A DNA stretch of 64,000 nt from Adiantum capillus-veneris (Eukaryota; Streptophyta; Polypodiopsida; Polypodiales; Pteridaceae): assembly GCA_014529385.2 (NCBI GenBank), contig CM043945.1, forward strand, positions 139,155,241 through 139,219,240, read 5' to 3'. Under the pieces are notes generated by a model that worked only from the letters and a program-made list of their open reading frames with translations, ran no database searches and had not been told where the DNA came from. Of the stretch, positions 11,010-27,000 are shown in pieces. A program made the translations under genes and the position numbers. How positions within the stretch are numbered: the first letter of the stretch is position 1; each line of letters begins with the position of its first letter.

Positions 11010-14000
11010 TACAAGTTCCACCACTTGTTCAAGCTAGATCTAAGCAAGTATACATAGTGATCATTTAAGCTAGTAAACTAAGGGAAGGGAGAAGTAAGGT
11101 CCACCACTTGTCCAAGCTTAGCTCTAGACAACATGGAGAGATTGGAGGTCTACTAATTGTCTAATATAGGCTAACTATATTGAAACATAGAGAGAAGCAA
11201 AGGTCCACCACTTGTCCAATCTAGGGTCCATTGAAACATGGAGAGAAGGATGCTCCACCATTTGTCCAAAATAGGCTCCATTGAGACATGAAGAGAAACA
11301 AGATGCACCATGTCTTTGAGATGCTAGGCTCCATTGAAATACCTTAAACCCATGATATTTTGTATATGTGGGGTTTAAATTCAAGGTCCACCACTTGTCC
11401 AACCTATTATCCCTAGTAGCATGAGTGGTTTGGTCTCAAGATTCACCACTTTTCCACTCTATGTCATTATATTAAGAAGATCTGGGTGTTAAGGTCCACC
11501 ACTTGTCCAACCTATAAGGCTATATCTTAAATGGAATGCACATGATGGGTTTTACATAGGGGTACGGTTCCAAGGTCCACCACTTGTCCAAGCTAACTCT
11601 ATTGAAACATAGAGAGAATCAAAGGTCCACCACTTGTCCAAGCTAGGCTCCATTGAAACATGGAGAGAAGGATGCTCCACCATTTGTCCAAGCCAGGTTT
11701 GATTGAAACATGAAGAGAAGCAAGCTGCACCATGTCTCCAAAATGCTAGGCTCCATTGAAATATCTTAAACCCATGATATTTCGTACATGGGGGGTTTAC
11801 ATTCAAGGTCCACCACTTGTCCAACCTATTATCACTAGTAGCATGAGTGGTTTGATGTCAAGATTCACCACTTTTCTACTCTATGTCATTATATTAAGAA
11901 GATCTGGGTGTTAAGGTCCACCACTTGTCCAACCTATAAGGCTATATCTTAAAGGGTATTCTTTCTCACCACTTGGAATGACCATGATAGGTTTTACATG
12001 GGGGTTTGGTTCCAAGTTCCACCACTTGTCCAAGCTAACTCTATTGAAACATAGAGAGAAGCAAAGGTCCACCACTTGTCTAAGCTAGGGTCCATTGAAA
12101 CATGGAGAGAAGGATGCTCCACCATTTGTCCAAGATAGGCTCCATTGAAACATGAAGAGAAGCAAGCTGCACCATGTCTCCAAGATGCTAAGATCCATTG
12201 AAATACCTTAAACCCATGATATTTTGTACATGGGGAGTTTACATTCAAGGTCCACCACTTGTCCAACCTATTATCTCTAGTAGCATGAGTGGTTTGGTCT
12301 GAAGATTCACCACTTTTCCACTCTATGTCATTACGTTAAGAAGATCTGGGTGTTAAGGTCGACCACTTGTCCAACCTATAAGGGTATATCTTAAAGGGTA
12401 TTCTTTCTCACCACTTGAAATGTCCATGATATGTTTTACATGGGGGTTTGGCTCCAAGGTCCACCACTCTCCAAGCTAACTCTATTGAAACATAGAGAGA
12501 AACAAAGGTCCACCACTTGTCCAAGCTAGGCTCCATTGAAACATGGAGAGAAGGATCCTCTACCATTTGTCGAAGCTAACTCTATTGAAACATGGGGGGT
12601 TTACATTCAAGGTCCACCACTTGTCCAACCTATTAACGCTAGTAGCATGAGTGGTTTGGTCTCAAGATTCACCACTTTTTCACTCTGTCATTATATTAAG
12701 AATATTTGGGTGTTAAGGTCCACCACTTGTCCAACCTATAAGGCTATATCTTAAGGGTTATTCTTTCTCACCACTTGGAGTGACCAGCATAGGTTTTACA
12801 TGGCGGTTTTGTTTCAAGGTCCACCACTTGTCCAAGCTAACTCTATTGAAACATAGAGAGAATCAAAGGTCCACCACTTGTCCAAGCTAGGGTCCATTGA
12901 AACATGGAGAGAAGGATGCTCCACCATTTGTCCAAGATACACTCCATTGAAACATGAAGAGAAGCAAGCTACACCATGTCTCCAAGATGCTAGGCTCCAT
13001 TGAAATACCTCAAACCCATGATATTTTGTACATGGGGGGTTTACATTCAAGGTCCACCACTTGTCCAACCTATTATCTCTAGTAGCATGAGTGGTTTGGT
13101 CTCAAGATTCACCATTTTTCCACTCTATGTCATTCTATTAAGAATATATGGGTGCTAAGGTCCACCACTTGTCCAACCTATAAGGCCATATCTTAAACTT
13201 TATTCTTTCTCACCACTTGGAGTTACCAAGATAGGTTTTACATGGGAGTTTGGTTCCAAGGCCCACCACTTGTCCAAGCTAACTCTATTGAAACATAGAG
13301 AGAAGCAAAGGTCCACCACTTGTCCAAGCTAGGCTCCATTGAAGCATGGAGAGAAGGATGCTCCACCATTTGTCCAAGATAGGCTCCATTGAAACATGAA
13401 GGGAAGCAATCTGCACCATGTCTCCAAGATTCTAGGATCCATTGAAATACCTTAAACCCACGATATTGTTTACATGTGGGGTTTAACGTCAAGGTCAGTC
13501 ACTTTTCCAAGCTATTATCCCTAGTAGCACTAGTGGTTGGGTCTCAAGATTTACCACTTTTCCACTCTATGTCGTTATATTATGAAGATCTAGGTTCTAA
13601 GGTCGACCACTTGTCCAACCTATAAGGCTAGATCTTAAAGGGTATTATTTCTCACCACTTGGAATGACCATGATATGTTTTACATGGGGGTTTGGTTTCA
13701 AGGTCCACCACTTGTCCAAGCTAACTCTATGGAAACATAGAGAGAAGCAAAGGTCCACCACTTGTCCAAGCTAGGCTCCACTGAGACATTTAGAGAAGGA
13801 TGATCCCCCATTGGTGGAAGATAGGCTTCATTGAAACATGAAAAGAAGCAAGTTGCACCATGTCTCCAAGATTCTAGCATCCATTGAAATACCTTAAACC
13901 CACGATATTGTTTACATGTGGGGTTTAACGTCAAGGTCAGTCACTTTTCCAAGCTATTATCCCTAGTAGCATGAGTGGTTTGGTCTCAAGATTCACCACT

Positions 14001-15060
14001 TTTCCACTCTATGTCATTATATAAAGAAGATCTAGGTGTTAAGGTCGACCACTTGTCCAACCTATAAGCGTATATCTTAAAGGGTATTCTTTCTCACCAC
14101 TTGAAATGTCCATGATATGTTTTACATAGGGGTTTAGTTCCAAGGTCCACCACTTATCCAAGCTAACTTTATTCTTCTCATAGAGAGAAGCAAAAGGTCC
14201 ACCACTTGTCCAAGCTAGGCTCCATTGAAACATGGAGAGAAGGATGCTCCACCATTTGTCGAAGCTAACTCTATTGAAACATGGAAGGTTTACATTCAAG
14301 GTCCACCAGTTGTCCAACCTATTAACGCTAGTAGCATGAGGGGTTTGGTCTCAAGATTCACCACTTTTTCACTCTGTGTTATTATATTAAGAATATTTGG
14401 GTATTAAGGTCCACCACTTGTCCAACCTATAAGACTATATCTTAATGGTTATTCTTTCTGACCACTTGGAGTGACCATGAAAGGTTTTACATGGGGGGTT
14501 GGTTCCAAGGTCCACCACTTGTCCAAGCTAACTCTATTCAAACATAGAGAGAAGCAAAGGTCCACCACTTGTCTAAGCTAGGGTCTATTGAAACATGGAG
14601 AGAAGGATGCTCCACCATTTGTCCAAGATAGACTCCATTGAAACATGAAGAGAAGCAAGCTGCACCATATCTCCAAGATTCTAGACTCCATCGAAATACC
14701 TTAAACCCACGTTATTTTGTACATGGGGAGTTTACATTCAAGATCAACAATTTGTCCAACCTATTATCGCTAGTAGCATGAGTGGTTTGCTCTCAAGATT
14801 CACCACTTTTCCACTCTCTATCATTATATTAAGAATATTTGGGTGTTAAGGTCCACCACTTGTCCAACCTATAAGACTATATCTTAATGGTTATTCTTTC
14901 TCACCCCTTGAAAGACTATATCTTAATGGTTATCCCTAGCTATTATTGCTAGTAGCCTGAGTGGTTTGGTCTCAAGATTCACCACTTTTATTAAGAATAT
15001 GTGGGTGTTAAGGTCCACCACTTGTCCAACCTATAAGGCTACATCTTAAAGGTTATTCTT
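11010..15060 (+). repeat. Intermediate-divergence zone of the 440-bp satellite
   Basis: The array resumes about 50 bp upstream of the DGQH-motif gene. Monomers of about 380-445 bp follow head to tail, all with the core motif in the + orientation. They differ from each other by indels and truncations: units near 12,540-12,600 and 14,240-14,290 lack most of the third and fourth basal repeats, and part of a unit is duplicated near 14,880-14,940. Divergence is lower than at 4-7.9 kb and higher than at 15-28.6 kb. Confidence 0.85.
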
Positions 15061-18000
15061 TCTTACTACTTGGAGTGACCATGATAGGTTTTACATGGGG
15101 GTTTGGTTCCAAGGTCCACCACTTGTCCAAGCTAACTCTATTGAAACATAGAGAGAAGCAAAGGTCCACCCCTTGTCTAAGCTAGGGTCCATTGAAACAT
15201 GGAGAGAAGGATGCTCCACCATTTGTCAAGGTAGGCTCCATTGAAACATGAGGAGAATCAAGGTGCACCATGTCTCCAAGATGCTAGGCTCCATCGAAAA
15301 ACATTAAACCCACGATATGTCGTAGATGAGGGGTTTACATTCAAGGTCCACCACTTGTCCAAGCTATTATTGCTAGTAGCCTGAGTGGTTTGGTCTCAAG
15401 ATTCACCACTTTTCCACTCTATGTCATTAATTAAGAATATGCGCGTGTTAAGGTCCACCACTTGTCCAACCTATAAGGCTATATCTTAAAGGTTATTCTT
15501 TCTCACCACTTGGAGTGACCATGATAGGTTTTACATGGGGGTTTGGTTCCAAGGTCCACCACTTGTCCAAGCTAACTCTATTGAAACATAGAGAGAAGCA
15601 AAGGTCCACCACTTGTCCAAGCTAGGGTCCATTGAAACATGGAGAGAAGGATGCTCCACCATTTGTCCAAGATAGGCTCCATTGAAACATGACGAGAAGC
15701 AAGCTGCACCATGTCTCCAAGATGCTAGGCTCCATCGAAATACATTAAACCCACGATATTTCGTAGATGAGGGGTTTACATTCAAGGTCCACCACTTGTC
15801 CAAGCTATTATTGCTAGTAGCCTGAGTGGTTTGGTCTCAAGATTCACCACTTTTATTAAGAATATGTGGGTGTTAAGGTCCACCACTTGTCCAACCTATA
15901 AGGCTACATCTTAAAGGTTATTCTTTCTTACTACTTGGAGTGACCATGATAGGTTTTACATGGGGGTTTGGTTCCAAGGTCCACCACTTGTCCAAGCTAA
16001 CTCTATTGAAACATAGAGAGAAGCAAAGGTCCACCCCTTGTCTAAGCTAGGGTCCATTGAAACATGGAGAGAAGGATGCTCCACCATTTGTGCAAGGTAG
16101 GCTCCATTGAAACATGAGGAGAATCAAGGTGCACCATGTCTCCAAGATGCTAGGCTCCATCGAAAAACATTAAACCCACGATATGTCGTAGATGAGGGGT
16201 TTACAGTCAAGGTCCACCACTTGTCCAAGCTATTATTGCTAGTAGCCTGAGTGGTTTGGTCTCAAGATTCACCACTTTTCCACTCTATGTCATTAAATTA
16301 AGAATATGCGCGTGTTAAGGTCCACCACTTGTCCAACCTATAAGGCTATATCTTAAAGGTTATTCTTTCTCACCACTTGGAGTGACCATGATAGGTTTTA
16401 AATGGGGGTTTGGTTCCAAGGTCCACCACTTGTCCAAGCTAACTCTATTGAAACATAGAGAGAAGCAAAGGTCCACCCCTTGTCTAAGCTAGGGTCCATT
16501 GAAACATGGAGAGAAGGATGCTCCACCATTTGTGCAAGGTAGGCTCCATTGAAACATGAGGAGAATCAAGGTGCACCATGTCTCCAAGATGCTAGGCTCC
16601 ATCGAAAAACATTAAACCCACGATATGTCGTAGATGAGGGGTTTACAGTCAAGGTCCACCACTTGTCCAAGCTATTATTGCTAGTAGCCTGAGTGGTTTG
16701 GTCTCAAGATTCACCACTTTTCCACTCTATGTCATTAAATTAAGAATATGCGCGTGTTAAGGTCCACCACTTGTCCAACCTATAAGGCTATATCTTAAAG
16801 GTTATTCTTTCTCACCACTTGGAGTGACCATGATAGGTTTTAAATGGGGGTTTGGTTCCAAGGTCCACCACTTGTCCAAGCTAACTCTATTGAAACATAG
16901 AGAGAAGCAAAGGTCCACCACTTGTCCAAGCTAGGGTCCATTGAAACATGGAGAGAAGGATGCTCCACCATTTGTCCAAGATAGGCTCCATTGAAACATG
17001 ACGAGAAGCAAGCTGCACCATGTCTCCAAGATGCTAGGCTCCATCGAAATACATTAAACCCACGATATTTCGTAGATGAGGGGTTTACATTCAAGGTCCA
17101 CCACTTGTCCAAGCTATTATTGCTAGTAGCCTGAGTGGTTTGGTCTCAAGATTCACCACTTTTCCACTCTATGTCATTAATTAAGAATATGCGGTGTTAA
17201 GGTCCACCACTTGTCCAACCTATAAGGCTATATCTTAAAGGTTATTCTTTCTCACCACTTGGAGTGACCATGATAGGTTTTACATGGGGGTTTGGTTCCA
17301 AGGTCCACCACTTGTCCAAGCTAACTCTATTGAAACATAGAGAGAAGCAAAGGTCCACCCTTGTCTAAGCTAGGGTCCATTGAAACATGGAGAGAAGGAC
17401 GCTCCACCATTTGTGCAAGGTAGGCTCCATTGAAACATGAGGAGAATCAAGGTGCACCATGTCTCCAAGATGCTAGGCTCCATCGAAAAACATTAAACCC
17501 ACGATATGTCGTAGATGAGGGGTTTACAGTCAAGGTCCACCACTTGTCCAAGCTATTATTGCTAGTAGCCTGAGTGGTTTGGTCTCAAGATTCACCACTT
17601 TTCCACTCTATGTCATTAAATTAAGAATATGCGCGTGTTAAGGTCCACCACTTGTCCAACCTATAAGGCTATATCTTAAAGGTTATTCTTTCTCACCACT
17701 TGGAGTGACCATGATAGGTTTTAAATGGGGGTTTGGTTCCAAGGTCCACCACTTGTCCAAGCTAACTCTATTGAAACATAGAGAGAAGTAAAGGTCCACC
17801 ACTTGTCCAAGCTAGGGTCCATTGAAACATGGAGAGAAGGATGCTCCACCATTTGTCCAAGATAGGCTCCATTGAAACATGACGAGAAGCAAGCTGCACC
17901 ATGTCTCCAAGATGCTAGGCTCCATCGAAAAACATTAAACCCACGATATGTCGTAGATGAGGGGTTTACAGTCAAGGTCCACCACTTGTCCAAGCTATTA

Positions 18001-21000
18001 TTGCTAGTAGCCTGAGTGGTTTGGTCTCAAGATTCACCACTTTTCCACTCTATGTCATTAAATTAAGAATATGCGCGTGTTAAGGTCCACCACTTGTCCA
18101 ACCTATAAGGCTACATCTTAAAGGTTATTCTTTCTTACTACTTGGAGTGACCATGATAGGTTTTACATGGGGGTTTGGTTCCAAGGTCCACCACTTGTCC
18201 AAGCTAACTCTATTGAAACATAGAGAGAAGCAAAGGTCCACCCTTGTCCAAGCTAGGGTCCATTGAAACATGGAGAGAAGGATGCTCCACCATTTGTCAA
18301 GGTAGGCTCCATTGAAACATGAGGAGAAGCAAGGTGCACCATGTCTCCAAGATGCTAGGCTCCATCGAAAAACATTAAACCCACGATATGTCGTAGATGA
18401 GGGGTTTACATTCAAGGTCCACCACTTGTCCAAGCTATTATTGCTAGTAGCCTGAGTGGTTTGGTCTCAAGATTCACCACTTTTCCACTCTATGTCATTA
18501 AATTAAGAATATGCGCGTGTTAAGGTCCACCACTTGTCCAACCTATAAGGCTATATCTTAAAGGTTATTCTTTCTCACCACTTGGAGTGACCATGATAGG
18601 TTTTACATGGGGGTTTGGTTCCAAGGTCCACCACTTGTCCAAGCTAACTCTATTGAAACATAGAGAGAAGTAAAGGTCCACCACTTGTCCAAGCTAGGGT
18701 CCATTGAAACATGGAGAGAAGGATGCTCCACCATTTGTCCAAGATAGGCTCCATTGAAACATGACGAGAAGCAAGCTGCACCATGTCTCCAAGATGCTAG
18801 GCTCCATCGAAAAACATTAAACCCACGATATGTCGTAGATGAGGGGTTTACAGTCAAGGTCCACCACTTGTCCAAGCTATTATTGCTAGTAGCCTGAGTG
18901 GTTTGGTCTCAAGATTCACCACTTTTCCACTCTATGTCATTAAATTAAGAATATGCGCGTGTTAAGGTCCACCACTTGTCCAACCTATAAGGCTATATCT
19001 TAAAGGTTATTCTTTCTCACCACTTGGAGTGACCATGATAGGTTTTACATGGGGGTTTGGTTCCAAGGTCCACCACTTGTCCAAGCTAACTCTATTGAAA
19101 CATAGAGAGAAGCAAAGGTCCACCCCTTGTCTAAGCTAGGGTCCATTGAAACATGGAGAGAAGGATGCTCCACCATTTGTCCAAGATAGGCTCCATTGAA
19201 ACATGACGAGAAGCAAGCTGCACCATGTCTCCAAGATGCTAGGCTCCATCGAAATACATTAAACCCACGATATTTCGTAGATGAGGGGTTTACATTCAAG
19301 GTCCACCACTTGTCCAAGCTATTATTGCTAGTAGCCTGAGTGGTTTGGTCTCAAGATTCACCACTTTTATTAAGAATATGTGGGTGTTAAGGTCCACCAC
19401 TTGTCCAACCTATAAGGCTACATCTTAAAGGTTATTCTTTCTTACTACTTGGAGTGACCATGATAGGTTTTACATGGGGGTTTGGTTCCAAGGTCCACCA
19501 CTTGTCCAAGCTAACTCTATTGAAACATAGAGAGAAGCAAAGGTCCACCCTTGTCTAAGCTAGGGTCCATTGAAACATGGAGAGAAGGATGCTCCACCAT
19601 TTGTCCAAGGTAGGCTCCATTGAAACATGAGGAGAATCAAGGTGCACCATGTCTCCAAGATGCTAGGCTCCATCGAAAAACATTAAACCCACGATATGTC
19701 GTAGATGAGGGGTTTACAGTCAAGGTCCACCACTTGTCCAAGCTATTATTGCTAGTAGCCTGAGTGGTTTGGTCTCAAGATTCACCACTTTTCCACTCTA
19801 TGTCATTAAATTAAGAATATGCGCGTGTTAAGGTCCACCACTTGTCCAACCTATAAGGCTATATCTTAAAGGTTATTCTTTCTCACCACTTGGAGTGACC
19901 ATGATAGGTTTTACATGGGGGTTTGGTTCCAAGGTCCACCACTTGTCCAAGCTAACTCTATTGAAACATAGAGAGAAGCAAAGGTCCACCCTTGTCTAAG
20001 CTAGGGTCCATTGAAACATGGAGAGAAGGACGCTCCACCATTTGTCAAGGTAGGCTCCATTGAAACATGAGGAGAATCAAGGTGCACCATGTCTCCAAGA
20101 TGCTAGGCTCCATCGAAAAACATTAAACCCACGATATGTCGTAGATGAGGGGTTTACATTCAAGGTCCACCACTTGTCCAAGCTATTATTGCTAGTAGCC
20201 TGAGTGGTTTGGTCTCAAGATTCACCACTTTTCCACTCTATGTCATTAAATTAAGAATATGCGCGTGTTAAGGTCCACCACTTGTCCAACCTATAAGGCT
20301 ATATCTTAAAGGTTATTCTTTCTCACCACTTGGAGTGACCATGATAGGTTTTACATGGGGGTTTGGTTCCAAGGTCCACCACTTGTCCAAGCTAACTCTA
20401 TTGAAACATAGAGAGAAGCAAAGGTCCACCCCTTGTCTAAGCTAGGGTCCATTGAAACATGGAGAGAAGGACGCTCCACCATTTGTGCAAGGTAGGCTCC
20501 ATTGAAACATGAGGAGAATCAAGGTGCACCATGTCTCCAAGATGCTAGGCTCCATCGAAAAACATTAAACCCACGATATGTCGTAGATGAGGGGTTTACA
20601 GTCAAGGTCCACCACTTGTCCAAGCTATTATTGCTAGTAGCCTGAGTGGTTTGGTCTCAAGATTCACCACTTTTCCACTCTATGTCATTAATTAAGAATA
20701 TGCGCGTGTTAAGGTCCACCACTTGTCCAACCTATAAGGCTATATCTTAAAGGTTATTCTTTCTCACCACTTGGAGTGACCATGATAGGTTTTAATGGGG
20801 GTTTGGTTCCAAGGTCCACCACTTGTCCAAGCTAACTCTATTGAAACATAGAGAGAAGCAAAGGTCCACCCCTTGTCTAAGCTAGGGTCCATTGAAACAT
20901 GGAGAGAAGGATGCTCCACCATTTGTCAAGGTAGGCTCCATTGAAACATGAGGAGAATCAAGGTGCACCATGTCTCCAAGATGCTAGGCTCCATCGAAAA

Positions 21001-24000
21001 ACATTAAACCCACGATATGTCGTAGATGAGGGGTTTACATTCAAGGTCCACCACTTGTCCAAGCTATTATTGCTAGTAGCCTGAGTGGTTTGGTCTCAAG
21101 ATTCACCACTTTTCCACTCTATGTCATTAAATTAAGAATATGCGCGTGTTAAGGTCCACCACTTGTCCAACCTATAAGGCTATATCTTAAAGGTTATTCT
21201 TTCTCACCACTTGGAGTGACCATGATAGGTTTTACATGGGGGTTTGGTTCCAAGGTCCACCACTTGTCCAAGCTAACTCTATTGAAACATAGAGAGAAGC
21301 AAAGGTCCACCCTTGTCTAAGCTAGGGTCCATTGAAACATGGAGAGAAGGATGCTCCACCATTTGTCCAAGATAGGCTCCATTGAAACATGAGAGAAGCA
21401 AGCTGCACCATGTCTCCAAGATGCTAGGCTCCATCGAAATACATTAAACCCACGATATTTCGTAGATGAGGGGTTTACATTCAAGGTCCACCACTTGTCC
21501 AAGCTATTATTGCTAGTAGCCTGAGTGGTTTGGTCTCAAGATTCACCACTTTTATTAAGAATATGTGGGTGTTAAGGTCCACCACTTGTCCAACCTATAA
21601 GGCTACATCTTAAAGGTTATTCTTTCTTACTACTTGGAGTGACCATGATAGGTTTTACATGGGGGTTTGGTTCCAAGGTCCACCACTTGTCCAAGCTAAC
21701 TCTATTGAAACATAGAGAGAAGCAAAGGTCCACCCCTTGTCTAAGCTAGGGTCCATTGAAACATGGAGAGAAGGATGCTCCACCATTTGTGCAAGGTAGG
21801 CTCCATTGAAACATGAGGAGAATCAAGGTGCACCATGTCTCCAAGATGCTAGGCTCCATCGAAAAACATTAAACCCACGATATGTCGTAGATGAGGGGTT
21901 TACAGTCAAGGTCCACCACTTGTCCAAGCTATTATTGCTAGTAGCCTGAGTGGTTTGGTCTCAAGATTCACCACTTTTCCACTCTATGTCATTAAATTAA
22001 GAATATGCGCGTGTTAAGGTCCACCACTTGTCCAACCTATAAGGCTATATCTTAAAGGTTATTCTTTCTCACCACTTGGAGTGACCATGATAGGTTTTAC
22101 ATGGGGGTTTGGTTCCAAGGTCCACCACTTGTCCAAGCTAACTCTATTGAAACATAGAGAGAAGCAAAGGTCCACCCTTGTCTAAGCTAGGGTCCATTGA
22201 AACATGGAGAGAAGGATGCTCCACCATTTGTGCAAGGTAGGCTCCATTGAAACATGAGGAGAATCAAGGTGCACCATGTCTCCAAGATGCTAGGCTCCAT
22301 CGAAAAACATTAAACCCACGATATGTCGTAGATGAGGGGTTTACATTCAAGGTCCACCACTTGTCCAAGCTATTATTGCTAGTAGCCTGAGTGGTTTGGT
22401 CTCAAGATTCACCACTTTTCCACTCTATGTCATTAAATTAAGAATATGCGCGTGTTAAGGTCCACCACTTGTCCAACCTATAAGGCTATATCTTAAAGGT
22501 TATTCTTTCTCACCACTTGGAGTGACCATGATAGGTTTTAAATGGGGGTTTGGTTCCAAGGTCCACCACTTGTCCAAGCTAACTCTATTGAAACATAGAG
22601 AGAAGCAAAGGTCCACCACTTGTCCAAGCTAGGGTCCATTGAAACATGGAGAGAAGGATGCTCCACCATTTGTCCAAGATAGGCTCCATTGAAACATGAC
22701 GAGAAGCAAGCTGCACCATGTCTCCAAGATGCTAGGCTCCATCGAAATACATTAAACCCACGATATTTCGTAGATGAGGGGTTTACATTCAAGGTCCACC
22801 ACTTGTCCAAGCTATTATTGCTAGTAGCCTGAGTGGTTTGGTCTCAAGATTCACCACTTTTATTAAGAATATGTGGGTGTTAAGGTCCACCACTTGTCCA
22901 ACCTATAAGGCTACATCTTAAAGGTTATTCTTTCTTACTACTTGGAGTGACCATGATAGGTTTTACATGGGGGTTTGGTTCCAAGGTCCACCACTTGTCC
23001 AAGCTAACTCTATTGAAACATAGAGAGAAGCAAAGGTCCACCCCTTGTCTAAGCTAGGGTCCATTGAAACATGGAGAGAAGGATGCTCCACCATTTGTGC
23101 AAGGTAGGCTCCATTGAAACATGAGGAGAATCAAGGTGCACCATGTCTCCAAGATGCTAGGCTCCATCGAAAAACATTAAACCCACGATATGTCGTAGAT
23201 GAGGGGTTTACAGTCAAGGTCCACCACTTGTCCAAGCTATTATTGCTAGTAGCCTGAGTGGTTTGGTCTCAAGATTCACCACTTTTCCACTCTATGTCAT
23301 TAAATTAAGAATATGCGCGTGTTAAGGTCCACCACTTGTCCAACCTATAAGGCTATATCTTAAAGGTTATTCTTTCTCACCACTTGGAGTGACCATGATA
23401 GGTTTTACATGGGGGTTTGGTTCCAAGGTCCACCACTTGTCCAAGCTAACTCTATTGAAACATAGAGAGAAGCAAAGGTCCACCCCTTGTCTAAGCTAGG
23501 GTCCATTGAAACATGGAGAGAAGGATGCTCCACCATTTGTGCAAGGTAGGCTCCATTGAAACATGAGGAGAATCAAGGTGCACCATGTCTCCAAGATGCT
23601 AGGCTCCATCGAAAAACATTAAACCCACGATATGTCGTAGATGAGGGGTTTACATTCAAGGTCCACCACTTGTCCAAGCTATTATTGCTAGTAGCCTGAG
23701 TGGTTTGGTCTCAAGATTCACCACTTTTCCACTCTATGTCATTAAATTAAGAATATGCGCGTGTTAAGGTCCACCACTTGTCCAACCTATAAGGCTATAT
23801 CTTAAAGGTTATTCTTTCTCACCACTTGGAGTGACCATGATAGGTTTTACATGGGGGTTTGGTTCCAAGGTCCACCACTTGTCCAAGCTAACTCTATTGA
23901 AACATAGAGAGAAGCAAAGGTCCACCCCTTGTCTAAGCTAGGGTCCATTGAAACATGGAGAGAAGGATGCTCCACCATTTGTCCAAGATAGGCTCCATTG

Positions 24001-27000
24001 AAACATGACGAGAAGCAATCTGCACCATGTCTCCAAGATGCTAGGCTCCATCGAAATACATTAAACCCACGATATTTCGTAGATGAGGGGTTTACATTCA
24101 AGGTCCGCCACTTGTCCAAGCTATTATTGCTAGTAGCCTGAGTGGTTTGGTCTCAAGATTCACCACTTTTATTAAGAATATGTGGGTGTTAAGGTCCACC
24201 ATATGTACAACCTATAAGGCTACATCTTAAAGGTTATTCTTTCTTACTACTTGGAGTGACCATGATAGGTTTTACATGGGGGTTTGGTTCCAAGGTCCAC
24301 CACTTGTCCAAGCTAACTCGATTGAAACATAGAGAGAAGCAAAGGTCCACCCCTTGTCTAAGCTAGGGTCCATTGAAACATGGAGAGAAGGACGCTCCAC
24401 CATTTGTGCAAGGTAGGCTCCATTGAAACATGAGGAGAATCAAGGTGCACCATGTCTCCAAGATGCTAGGCTCCATCGAAAAACATTAAACCCACGATAT
24501 GTCGTAGATGAGGGGTTTACAGTCAAGGTCCACCACTTGTCCAAGCTATTATTGCTAGTAGCCTGAGTGGTTTGGTCTCAAGATTCACCACTTTTCCACT
24601 CTATGTCATTAAATTAAGAATATGCGCGTGTTAAGGTCCACCACTTGTCCAACCTATAAGGCTATATCTTAAAGGTTATTCTTTCTCACCACTTGGAGTG
24701 ACCATGATAGGTTTTAAATGGGGGTTTGGTTCCAAGGTCCACCACTTGTCCAAGCTAACTCTATTGAAACATAGAGAGAAGCAAAGGTCCACCCCTTGTC
24801 TAAGCTAGGGTCCATTGAAACATGGAGAGAAGGATGCTCCACCATTTGTGCAAGGTAGGCTCCATTGAAACATGAGGAGAATCAAGGTGCACCATGTCTC
24901 CAAGATGCTAGGCTCCATCGAAAAACATTAAACCCACGATATGTCGTAGATGAGGGGTTTACATCAAGGTCCACCACTTGTCCAAGCTATTATTGCTAGT
25001 AGCCTGAGTGGTTTGGTCTCAAGATTCACCACTTTTCCACTCTATGTCATTAAATTAAGAATATGCGCGTGTTAAGGTCCACCACTTGTCCAACCTATAA
25101 GGCTATATCTTAAAGGTTATTCTTTCTCACCACTTGGAGTGACCATGATAGGTTTTAAATGGGGGTTTGGTTCCAAGGTCCACCACTTGTCCAAGCTAAC
25201 TCTATTGAAACATAGAGAGAAGTAAAGGTCCACCACTTGTCCAAGCTAGGGTCCATTGAAACATGGAGAGAAGGATGCTCCACCATTTGTCCAAGATAGG
25301 CTCCATTGAAACATGACGAGAAGCAAGCTGCACCATGTCTCCAAGATGCTAGGCTCCATCGAAATACATTAAACCCACGATATTTCGTAGATGAGGGGTT
25401 TACATTCAAGGTCCACCACTTGTCCAAGCTATTATTGCTAGTAGCCTGAGTGGTTTGGTCTCAAGATTCACCACTTTTATTAAGAATATGTGGGTGTTAA
25501 GGTCCACCACTTGTCCAACCTATAAGGCTACATCTTAAAGGTTATTCTTTCTTACTACTTGGAGTGACCATGATAGGTTTTACATGGGGGTTTGGTTCCA
25601 AGGTCCACCACTTGTCCAAGCTAACTCTATTGAAACATAGAGAGAAGCAAAGGTCCACCCCTTGTCTAAGCTAGGGTCCATTGAAACATGGAGAGAAGGA
25701 CGCTCCACCATTTGTGCAAGGTAGGCTCCATTGAAACATGAGGAGAATCAAGGTGCACCATGTCTCCAAGATGCTAGGCTCCATCGAAAAACATTAAACC
25801 CACGATATGTCGTAGATGAGGGGTTTACAGTCAAGGTCCACCACTTGTCCAAGCTATTATTGCTAGTAGCCTGAGTGGTTTGGTCTCAAGATTCACCACT
25901 TTTCCACTCTATGTCATTAAATTAAGAATATGCGCGTGTTAAGGTCCACCACTTGTCCAACCTATAAGGCTATATCTTAAAGGTTATTCTTTCTCACCAC
26001 TTGGAGTGACCATGATAGGTTTTAATGGGGGTTTGGTTCCAAGGTCCACCACTTGTCCAAGCTAACTCTATTGAAACATAGAGAGAAGCAAAGGTCCACC
26101 CCTTGTCTAAGCTAGGGTCCATTGAAACATGGAGAGAAGGATGCTCCACCATTTGTGCAAGGTAGGCTCCATTGAAACATGAGGAGAATCAAGGTGCACC
26201 ATGTCTCCAAGATGCTAGGCTCCATCGAAAAACATTAAACCCACGATATGTCGTAGATGAGGGGTTTACATTCAAGGTCCACCACTTGTCCAAGCTATTA
26301 TTGCTAGTAGCCTGAGTGGTTTGGTCTCAAGATTCACCACTTTTCCACTCTATGTCATTAAATTAAGAATATGCGCGTGTTAAGGTCCACCACTTGTCCA
26401 ACCTATAAGGCTATATCTTAAAGGTTATTCTTTCTCACCACTTGGAGTGACCATGATAGGTTTTACATGGGGGTTTGGTTACAAGGTCCACCACTTGTCC
26501 AAGCTAACTCTATTGAAACATAGAGAGAAGCAAAGGTCCACCCCTTGTCTAAGCTAGGGTCCATTGAAACATGGAGAGAAGGATGCTCCACCATTTGTCC
26601 AAGATAGGCTCCATTGAAACATGACGAGAAGCAAGCTGCACCATGTCTCCAAGATGCTAGGCTCCATCGAAATACATTAAACCCACGATATTTCGTATAT
26701 GAGGGGTTTACATTCAAGGTCCACCACTTGTCCAAGCTATTATTGCTAGTAGCCTGAGTGGTTTGGTCTCAAGATTCACCACTTTTATTAAGAATATGTG
26801 GGTGTTAAGGTCCACCACTTGTCCAACCTATAAGGCTACATCTTAAAGGTTATTCTTTCTTACTACTTGGAGTGACCATGATAGGTTTTACATGGGGGTT
26901 TGGTTCCAAGGTCCACCACTTGTCCAAGCTAACTCTATTGAAACATAGAGAGAAGCAAAGGTCCACCCCTTGTCTAAGCTAGGGTCCATTGAAACATGGA